Position numbers and translations under genes: made by a program
Shown: one piece after another, positions 55,740-64,000 of the stretch
How positions within the stretch are numbered: position 1 is the stretch's first letter
Layout: every line of letters starts with the position of its first letter
Source: Podospora pseudoanserina
Taxonomy: Eukaryota; Ascomycota; Sordariomycetes; Sordariales; Podosporaceae
Assembly: GCF_035222485.1 (NCBI RefSeq)
Contig: NW_026946672.1
Coordinates: 930,001 to 994,000, forward strand
Direction of reading: 5' to 3'
Length of the DNA stretch: 64,000 bases
Notes under the pieces: generated by a model
Database searches by the model: none
Told to the model about the DNA's origin: nothing
Seen by the model: the letters and a program-made list of their open reading frames with translations, nothing else

Positions 55740-57780
55740 GGCGGCCTGGCACGAGAGTTCGGGCACCGGCACCTTCTCCCTCTCTTCCTTTCCTCAAGAG
55801 AAGCGTACTTCTTCCTCTCTTGTTCCCGTCTATCTGCTCCCTTAATGTCGTGCTGCCAAAGGGAGCAGAGTACGAGGCGGTCACAGCAGGGCCAGCCACG
55901 GCCGCTTGCTTGCCGCTCCGCAGGCTCGGTGACAGAACTCGCCCACCGCAGAACAAGGTTCCGCGATCGGCAAGTTGAGCTGCCGCGCTCTGCTGCTGCG
56001 TTGTTTTCCTGGGAATGCCCCCGGGGCCGGAAGCCAAAAGATCGGAAGGGAGATCAAGAGGTACAAGAAGCGGGGACGGAGCCCAGGAGGCCTTGACACG
56101 GAGACGGAAACACGGGGTTGGGTTGGTGTAAGTGGAAGGCTGTCCTCCAAAAGAGCAGGTCGCGTTGAACGTATAGGTTTGATGGAATCCGGGGATAAGA
56201 TTTGAATGCTATGCAAATGCAATCGGGAACCGATTTGGAGGGGCGTGTGGTGTCTTAAAACCGTTGACGAGAAAGAAGCTCTCTCCCGCTCTCCCCCGCC
56301 GCTGAAGAACGTGGTGATAAAGAAGGAAGATGCGGCCTTCCCTTTCCCCAGAAAAGAAGAATAACGCCAACCGCCAAAAAAAGAAGTGACAAAGGGGTGT
56401 GCTGTGTCGGAGAAACCTCGCTTGATACTGACTGATGATATGGTTCCAAATCTGAGGATGATCAGTCGATTGAGAAAAAGATGCCAATGATCGAGCAGCA
56501 AGAGGACGATGAGGAGGGGGACCCGAGCAAACGGGGTGGGTAACTAACAGGTGGGAGGGACGAAGGTGACTTTGGGACGCGGACGTAAGACTGGAACATA
56601 TGCAATGCTGTGTTCGTGGGACGCGAGTAACAACCCATCCTTCCTATAAGATCAGGCTGTACATCTCGCCCAGTTCTCGCACTTTGCTTCCTAGAGGTGC
56701 TTCCTCTCTTTCACTATCCTACAGCTCCAAAAGAACCAACCGCCTTGCTGTCGTCATCCTTCTCTCTGGCCACCCTTCTCGAGGCAGCCAAGACATCTCT
56801 CCCCCGAAACTCAAACGCCCTCTTCCCCACCCACTACTCACTTATCTGATGGCTCGTCCAGTGTGAGGTCGTACACAAAACTTCTCTCGTCTAATCGAAG
56901 GATGCCTAGAATGTCACTGCCCTCTCCATGTCTCGCCCGGTCCCATCCTTCGACTAGCCTGAATCAAAAGGGTTCACCGACGAACATCTTCTTCAACAAC
57001 CAGAAACAGAATCTGCCGGTTCCCTCGGTGCCCTCGGCAAAGGATCACAGTATGCCACAAGTCTTCGAGAATAAAGACAAGAAGCCCCCAACGTTTCATT
57101 AAACTACAAAGTGTACGAAGATCTGGGTAGGAGTCGGGAAATTCCGTCGGTGTGAGCACTCATCCAAAGTCCTCCGACTCCGTTCGTACATATCCCACCC
57201 TCTTTTTGTCGCCGTTGGTTGGTCAGTCTCCCTCCCACAACGACCAGCGGCTGAAGCGGGCGAGCGGGCCCAGATCCGAAGCACCACTCACGGAACAAAG
57301 GCGTGATCCTCCTCAAGCACATTACTGGCGCATATTCGAAGGAGGGCGTTATCCTCAGAGCTAAGAGCACTAAAAGGCGGGCGGGCGGCAGTGGCTTGAA
57401 GCATAAGCAGCAGCTAACAAGAGCTGTGCCGTTTGAGAAAGATCCCGCCCAAGGCTTGGCACCGGCTGCCTTCGTTTTGAGCATCTCACTCAGCAATTCT
57501 TTCTCTTTGCATGCAGCTGCTCTGCCTGTGTTGGTCTTATCAACGACTTGCACAGTTACACGGCTCGACGTCCGCCTCGCCCACCTCGCCCAACCCGCCA
57601 ACGATCTACGGGCACAGCTCAGACACCTTGCAGCTTGCTTGCCTTGCCCTACCACAACATCACCAACTTTGGTTCGCTGTGTGATCCTCGTGCGTGCCGC
57701 GAAAAAGAAAGGCCGAGACCGCTGGGGATGTTACCGTGCCTTTTGAACCACCATCAGAAGCTCGGGACAACAACACCAAC

Positions 57781-57801
57781 AAGAAGAAGAAGAAGAAGAA
57801 G
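57781..57801 (+). repeat. AAG microsatellite
   Basis: Seven AAG units in non-coding sequence. Confidence 0.85.
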
Positions 57802-58962
57802 CACAACAACAACACCAGCCTCTCTTCATAGTTCTCTTAACATCTACCCATCCAGAGGTCAGTATCAGCTTCCATATCTCATCCAGTCAGACCAGCCAGA
57901 CCACTCCCTATCAGGTAGCATCCATCCACCCACCTGTCCATGTCGTGTTCCCCCCCGTCTGACAAATAAATTTGGATGGGCCACACGCGCGAGGGCGATC
58001 CTCGGCGGGTATCTATCGAGATAATGCACCATCTTAAAATCCTTCGTCGACAAAATTGGCAACCGAAATCCCACTCTACTACACCGGGTGGTAAAGCTTC
58101 CCAGACTAGAACTAGATGACAAAAACAAACAAACCTACATCAAATGAACCCCACACACTGGAGTTGGGTTATTTAGCTACCAAGCAAGCCCACGTAGAGA
58201 GCTCATCATCAAGCGTTCAAACCGAATACGTGAACTTTGAAGCAAACATAAAAGCGAATACGCGAACTCCTCCCAGACGTGGCTACTGTCTTGACCATTC
58301 AGAACATAACATTCCCATACACTCGCCTCCCAACCCCCCCTCGGCGAAAAGATCCATCCCTCTTACCACCTACACAAGCCCCATCTCGTAGTATCCGGAA
58401 TCCCCGGGTGCACCCGTCAAAGGGTCCCTCCCCCAACACCAGTTAGGAAGAGGCGAGGGCTTCCCGCACGTACTACATTCCGGTATATTGCTTACCACAC
58501 CTCTCTTTCTGCATAGTATCAAGTTCATGGTACCACCCTATCTTTCCTCCCGTTGACATGGCCTGCTTTACTCCAAAACTCATCAACCAGACAGCACTCG
58601 TTTCTTTTTGGAAATTTACACAGAGAAATATTATCACATTCAACTCACTCATACATTCGAAAAAGGAACCATCAAAAGTAATGTAAACAGCCAGGCATGT
58701 AGCCAGCCAACAAAGACAGGGATAAATTTCCCCATCATTCGTCATATTTATAAGTTAAAACCACTGCTTTCCTCCTCCTACCCATTTCATAGTAAGGTAT
58801 GTATCGGATAGGTAGATAGCAGCCAAGGTAAGCCTCTCGCCTAACGTAACTCCCCTTAGGAGGAAAAGACCAATCGAAAGAGTGACGAAGCAAAAAGACA
58901 CAATATGCAAGCCAGTAGGGCAAGAGATTGTCCCCCGCTTATAAGACCAAGACGACGACGAT

Positions 58963-58986
58963 AACAACAACAACAACAACAACAAA
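58963..58986 (+). repeat. AAC microsatellite
   Basis: About seven AAC units lie in the presumed 3' region of HEM1, preceded by GACGACGACG. Confidence 0.85.
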
Positions 58987-59179
58987 ACCACCACACGTCG
59001 CTTTTCGCTCAAAAAGAACGTGTTTCAATGGTTTATATCCGGTCCGGTGAGCCCCCCAAGAGCAAACGGTGGTGTTTAGGACAAGAAGAGAAGTTTTGAA
59101 ATTTCGTGTATACACACACACACAAAACGATCAAGGTCACACATCAACAGGACGGACCAACTTGCGTAAATCCCAAGAT

Positions 59180-61143
59180 TTAAGCAGCTGCGCTCGCCGT
59201 CTGCAACCCCTCCATCTCCCTTTCCAGCAACCGCTCCGTCAGCCCACCCCGAGTCGTCGTCGCCTTGGCCTCCTGCTCAATCGTCCTCGCTGCCTCGGCA
59301 ATACCAAGCTGCTCGTCCGTCCACAGCGGCTCCTCGGCCGCCGCGTTCGGCTCCCCAACCCCGATGAACCCCCCCTCGGCAGCCCACTCGCTCGTCCGCT
59401 TGATGCCGAGCTCCTCCCAGATCGTCTGGATGGCCCCGACGAGGTGGTCGCGATACTCCTTGGTGTGGCCGGGGGTGGGCGTAATCCGCAGACGCTCCTG
59501 ACCGACAGGAACGGTGGGGTAGTTGATGCTCTGGACGTAGATCTGGTGGTCCTGCAGGAGCTTGTCACTCGCCTGCTTGGCCAGCTCGGCGTTGCCGACC
59601 AGGATGGGGATGATGTGGCTCGGGTTGGGAATCACAGGGATGTCTCTCTCCCCGAGGGCCTCCTTGACAGCCCGGGTGTGTAGTTGTTGCAAACGGCGGT
59701 CGCCGTTGTAGTTCATCTGATACTCAATCGCCGCCCGAGCACCAGCCATGACAGCAGGTGGCAAAGAGGTGGTAAAGATGAACCCGGGCGCAAGAGAGCG
59801 CACTGTGTCGACCAGCTTGGCGCTGCCGGCGATGTACCCGCCAACGCAACCGTAAGCCTTACCCAGAGTACCGGTGATGATGTCAATACGCTCCATAATG
59901 GTGCCGCGAGGCTTGCCCTGCGCGTGCGCCTCAAAGTCGAGGTGCTCCGCTACACCGGCGCCGTGTGGGCCGTACATGCCCACCGCGTGCACCTCGTCGA
60001 GGAAAGTAATGGCGCCGTACTTCTCAGCCAGGTCGCAAATCTCCTCAATGGGGCCAATGGATCCGCACATGCTGTAGACGGACTCAAAGGCGATGATCTT
60101 GGGGACGTGCAGCGGCAGCGCCGCGAGCTTCTCCTCCAGATCCTTTACGTCGTTGTGCTTAAAGATGACCTTCTTGGTCCCAGAGTGGCGGATACCCTGG
60201 ATCATCGAGGCGTGGTTCAGGCTGTCTGACAAGATGACACAGTCTGGCATCTTGCTCCCCAACGTCGCGAGCGTGGCATCGTTGGCCACGTAGCACGAGC
60301 TGAAGACCAGCGCTGCTTCCTGAGCGTGCAGCTTGGCGATCGTTGCCTCCAATTCCACCGCGTGCCTGTTGTGTCCGGAAATATTTCTCGTACCACCGGC
60401 GCCAGCACCGTACTCGTCCAAGGTCTCGTGCATCGCCTTCAAAACGTGGGGGTTGCGGCCCATGCCGAGGTAGTCGTTGGCGCACCAGACAGTAACCTTT
60501 TCCTCCCTCGTTGACATGTGGGCGCGGGGAAACTCCTTTGCGAGACGGTTGATGTTGTTGAAGTAGCGATACGACTTGTCCTTGTGCTTCTTCTCAAGCT
60601 CATTGTTGTAGAAGCCCTCGTAATCGAACTTGGTGCCATTGTGCGTCACCGGCGCGGCGGTGCGGGCAGCAGTCAAGGGGTTAGCAGCGGCTTGCGCTTT
60701 GGTTGGGATTCTAGGAGGAAGCGGGACTGGATACCAGGAAATGCCATGTCAGCGCCAGTTCTTCGCCACGTGTAACTCCTCCAGAGTGCGAATCAATCCT
60801 TACCCTTCTCGCGGCCATTGAAAATGGCGCCCTCGACAGCCTGCGCCTCCTGAGCACCGCTCGTGTGAATCTTTGCCTTGCTCGTCTTTCCGTGGGCAGA
60901 GACAGTCGACATGGCCCGGCCAGCAACACCGGGAATGCCGGCATGGCCAATGCGAGCCGACTGGACAGCCATAGCCTTGCCCATGACGGGGCAGCGACGG
61001 GCGAGGGTCTGCAGCTTGGAGATGGTGCCACCGCACGGCGAGGCGGCGGGGCGGGCAGCCGTCGTCATGGCGCGGAGGCCGGCGGCGGTGGCCTTCTTCA
61101 TGAAGGGGCACATGGCCTTGGACTGGCGCAAAACGGAGTCCAT
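59180..61143 (-). CDS. HEM1: mitochondrial 5-aminolevulinate synthase
   Basis: This PLP enzyme of the mitochondrial matrix makes 5-aminolevulinate from glycine and succinyl-CoA, the first step of heme synthesis. Exons 61143-60804 and 60726-59180 give 628 residues. The long import region holds two Cys-Pro heme-regulatory motifs: KAMCPFM (Cys 12) and [11 protein letters not shown] (Cys 51). The catalytic core shows [52 protein letters not shown] (PLP-binding Asp about 357) and [12 protein letters not shown] (PLP Lys about 403). The C-terminal [12 protein letters not shown] is also standard. The intron at 60727-60803 lies between leader and core. A CCAATCA box lies about 545 nt upstream. Confidence 0.97.
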
Positions 61144-62520
61144 CGTCTTCGCTTAGGGCGGCTTGTCTTGATCCGAGTTTCGTTCTCGCGCGAAGAGAAA
61201 GTGAGGGTGTTTGCTTTTTGCCTCTGCGCGCGCAGAGCTGGGCTTATGACGAAGGGTTTGTGTTGATTTGTTGTACTTTTTCAGAGGGGCAAAAAAAAGC
61301 AAGACACAAAAAAAGAGTAGGCTGTTGAAGAGCCGAGGGTGATATTTGCGCGCGTAAAGCAGCAAGAACCGGAGAAACAACAGCGACTTCCCACACAATC
61401 AAAACCCGCAGCGAAAACACAGGCGAGATCAAATATTGTGGTTTGTCAGAAAGGGGGGGAAGAAGGAGGGAAAAAAGGAGAAGGGTCCGAGCAGTAGAGG
61501 AGAACAGAAGGACCTGGACTCGCTCTCAATTCAACAAACCCTCCGCCGCCGCCGCCATCTTTTCCCTGACGGTCCACACCGGGTGGGTTCGACCTCTGTT
61601 GGACTCGGAGTTTCGGTGTCTGCCCGTTTTGCTCTGCTTCAATGAGACGCTGTGCATTTTGCCTTTGGGGACAATCCGCCCATCCTGATTGGGCATCTCC
61701 TCGGTGCTTACCCCCGCCGTCGGCATGTCACCGCAACTTGTCGCGTAGCGGTATGTTCCACCGGCCCCGCGGTACCGGAGACCTTCAGCCTTTTCCCGGC
61801 CTTCTCGAACCACTGTCATCATTCACAACAGCTTGATCTCATCGACATTTATTATACATAAGTAACATGAAGCAAGACCTTGCTCACTCAGCACAGCCAC
61901 ACGGTGAGGAATTGGCAAAAGACAAGAAGCATAGATATGGAACATGTTAAGCACTGCCATGTCACATGAGTGTTCCCACCGCAACAGCTACGCTCTTCTG
62001 TATAAAACACCTCGATCGTATTTTCATGGCTACGCATTGTACACAGTTGCAACATCTCCCCCCATGCTGTTCTCCCCCGCACCCACTGACCCATAAGCTA
62101 CATTTGTGCCCTTCTATTTACATCTAATACCACATGTCCCGTAACCCCAAAGCCACCCTAACTACCAACGCGAACCCAAACGTAAATATGTACCATTGAC
62201 CCCCCTATACCCTTTCCCACGCCGTTCCAAATGATTGCCCCCCCAAACCTGGCTGCAAGATGAGTCATTAGATAGACGATGGCCATTATCGTTTCCTTAC
62301 TCTGAATACCGCTCAGCTCCATCATCAAGCCCCCGCCACCCCAATTAAACCACCCTCTTCCCCAAACGCCGATGCAAATCGTCAATGTGGGTAAAGCAGC
62401 CCAAGGGTATCATCTCGAAAAGGAAATAGAGGTTGAAGATGATGAAAAAACAAAGGCAAACCGCGAAATGTGAGGGGGAACATCGATCGACTGCTGAATT
62501 TGGGGCGTAATTCGGTTAGC
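61144..62520. other. HEM1 upstream region and 3' end of the right-edge gene
   Basis: No gene is seen. Near 61250-61330 there are A-rich and CT-rich tracts typical of fungal leaders. A CCAATCA box (minus strand) is at 61686-61692. Confidence 0.55.
61686..61692 (-). promoter_or_regulatory. CCAATCA box upstream of HEM1
   Basis: TGATTGG on the plus strand reads CCAATCA in the direction of HEM1. Yeast HEM1 is a known target of the Hap2/3/4/5 complex. Binding here is inference. Confidence 0.4.
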
Positions 62521-64000
62521 TCAGTCAATTAAAAACGGCGAGGCGGCTGAATCTCCGGGTCGGACAGGCTGCTGCCGTCCTCTCGGCCCCGGTCCAATGT
62601 TGGGGGTTTTAGGCCCCTTCGAATCTCGTGGCCGTTTAGGCATCGATTCTGACGCCTTCTCCTTGTCCTTCTTCACCTTGGTGACTGGACTTTCGTCCTT
62701 CACCTTCGACGACGGTCGCGGCTTTTGCTGTGCTACTGTTGCTGCTTGCTGCAGTTAATGATTTGCGTGTCAGCTGATGTTGCTTGATGATCTTGAGAAG
62801 AAAATGAAACTTGTTGAAATTGGGTGGTGTCGGGCCATACGTTATTGCGGACGACTTGGGAGCCCCAGACTTCGCGCTTGAAGTCGTCCTCGGCCAAGCC
62901 ATTGAGCCGGGTAACCATAGTTTGCAAGTCCCGCCGCTCCCGAGTGGCCAGCTGGTCAGGTTGAATGTAGCCCGAAAGCATGGCTTCTGCAAAACGTGCA
63001 TGTAACCTGCAGCACTTTTGTAGGTATTGCCACTTGTCTCTAGCAGGGAAGGTCTTATAGCTGAACCCTTTCTCCTGCAGTGCTTGTTCAACGCCTTGCA
63101 TAACGGCATCTGGCGTAAAAACAACCTCTTTCCCTTCCTCACAAAGCGCTTGGTAGATCCGTCGTAGGTCTGGAAGGTCGGGCCTCGCTGAATCAGTGAC
63201 TGACGCCGAAGCCCCCGGGAGGGGGATGATCAACGATGGGGTGGTTGACTGAGGTTGTTGACTCCCAGAGACATGAGCATGTGACAGAGCCTTCTGAGAC
63301 ATGGGAGACGGCGCTTTATTAGGAGGCGCCAGAGCAGAAGCAGCTGGTTTTTGAGCCGGAGTAGGAGGAGTGTTACGAGGAGCTGGATGAGGAGGAGCCG
63401 GATTAGAAGCAGCTAAGGTTTCGACTGGCTGAGTGCCAAACGGACCGGCGACTAAACTCGGGTTGACCTGTGGTGTGGCTGAGGGCGTCGCATGCGACGA
63501 TAGGGCATGTTCGTCAGCTGGGTACTTGGCAAACGACCCCGATCCAAGGACAGGCTGTAGATCCGAGTTTGGAAGTGTAAAGCTGGGTGCCGGAGCTGCT
63601 CCAAGCACAGGTCTAACAGGAGCAGACCCTAGTGTGTTGGGGCGGCCGAGCTGCCGGTACTGTTGGAGATACTGTCGGGGAATTGGTATTGGCGTCGTAC
63701 TGGAAGGCACCATCTGACCAAAGTTGTCCCTCAATCGTGGCAAGACTGAGTTGTGGGCAAGATTGGCTTGAGCAGTTCTAATGCCTTTGTTGATCATCCA
63801 CATTGTGTTTGACTGGACAGCGGGCTGGGGCTGCCACCCATATCGCTCTCTGTCGAGCCGGAGTTTCTCAGCCTCATACGCCTCTGGGTCTGTGAGCCTC
63901 AGGAGGGCAAGGGCAACCTCCTTCTTCGCTTCCTCCTGGTCCTCTGGAGGAAGTTCATATGTCTCTTCCTTCTCAAATGTCTCCGTAGATGTAACCTTGC
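62521..64000 (-). CDS. unrecognised protein, partial (5' end outside the window)
   Basis: I do not recognise a family. The frame is open from the right edge to about 62811 and joins 62748-62521 across an intron (62749-62810; donor GTTTCA, good TAAC branch point, CAG acceptor). Without that splice it would stop at 62733. The edge-proximal part is charged and helical (KKEVALALLRLTDPEAYEAE, LRLDRERYGWQPQ). A Pro/Ala-rich middle follows, then a second folded-looking block: IYQALCEEGKEVVF, GVEQALQEKGFSYKTF, WQYLQKCCRLHARFAEAM, DDFKREVWGSQVVRNN. The tail is basic (KDKEKASESMPKRPRD), consistent with a nuclear protein, which is inference. About 420 residues lie inside the window. Confidence 0.7.

Larger units (their letters stand above)
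55740..59179. other. long gene-poor stretch (3.4 kb)
   Basis: This lies between the start of the zinc-cluster gene and the end of HEM1. Many short frames exist, for example 57104-57655 and 57548-58024, but none has a motif, protein-like composition or splice support. Short repeats are present: AAG at 57781-57801 and AAC at 58963-58986. The left end likely holds a long zinc-cluster promoter and the right end the HEM1 3' untranslated region. Confidence 0.45.

Noticed and set aside
57104-58024. Several 120-183-codon frames on both strands
   Set aside because: They overlap each other in different frames, run through an AAG repeat and have no motif.
1-64000. Mobile elements, virus-derived elements, CRISPR arrays and secondary-metabolite clusters
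   Set aside because: I looked for transposase, integrase and reverse-transcriptase motifs, paired terminal repeats and multidomain synthase motifs on both strands and found none I could support.

Overview
The window is nuclear DNA of a filamentous ascomycete. A member of the Sordariomycetes, probably near Sordariales, is the best guess. Genes are dense and carry many 50-80 nt introns with GTRNGT-like donors and a CTRAC-type branch point. Proteins have fungus-specific features: the Hap4-recruitment block in Hap5, the ERMES subunit Mmm1, 2EXR-domain proteins and a Zn(II)2Cys6 regulator. I see no rRNA, tRNA, CRISPR array or recognisable transposon. Exon borders below were read by eye from reading frame, splice signals and family conservation; transcripts were not available.

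Left part (1-18.5 kb): a possible gene end at the left edge; SEC15 (exocyst); HAP5 (CCAAT-binding factor subunit); FCF2 (pre-rRNA processing); a mitochondrial ribosomal protein uS10m with a very long Ala/Pro/Glu/Val-rich insert; mitochondrial tryptophanyl-tRNA synthetase; VPS45 (SM protein), divergent from MMM1 (ER-mitochondria tether); and an MBOAT lysophospholipid acyltransferase of the Ale1 type.

Middle (19.9-44 kb): a large Ser-rich protein with two C-terminal membrane segments; RCE1 (CAAX protease); VRG4 (Golgi GDP-mannose transporter); a short-chain dehydrogenase that seems to use a GC-AG intron; an unrecognised nuclear-type protein with a Myb/SANT-like block; a histidine-phosphatase-fold protein of the Tfc7/YNL108C group; a protein with WGDF/FGDF motifs and a C-terminal Cys/His cluster; and a TBC-domain Rab GAP.

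Right part (44.9-64 kb): a minus-strand cluster of four 2EXR-domain copies. One looks intact and three look decayed or truncated, with a small secreted-protein gene inserted among them. Then come ADE13 (adenylosuccinate lyase), a Zn(II)2Cys6 transcription factor, HEM1 (5-aminolevulinate synthase) and an unrecognised gene running off the right edge.

Most genes are housekeeping genes for membrane traffic, lipid and prenyl-protein processing, mitochondrial translation, purine and heme synthesis. I see no metabolic gene cluster. Two links stand out. HAP5 and HEM1 both carry CCAATCA boxes upstream, which fits CCAAT-factor control. The 2EXR cluster is the one clear zone of recent duplication and decay. 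I found no convincing wholly new system; the best leads are the uS10m insert, the 2EXR cluster and the unrecognised proteins at 31.6-33.1 kb, 39.2-41.1 kb and the right edge.
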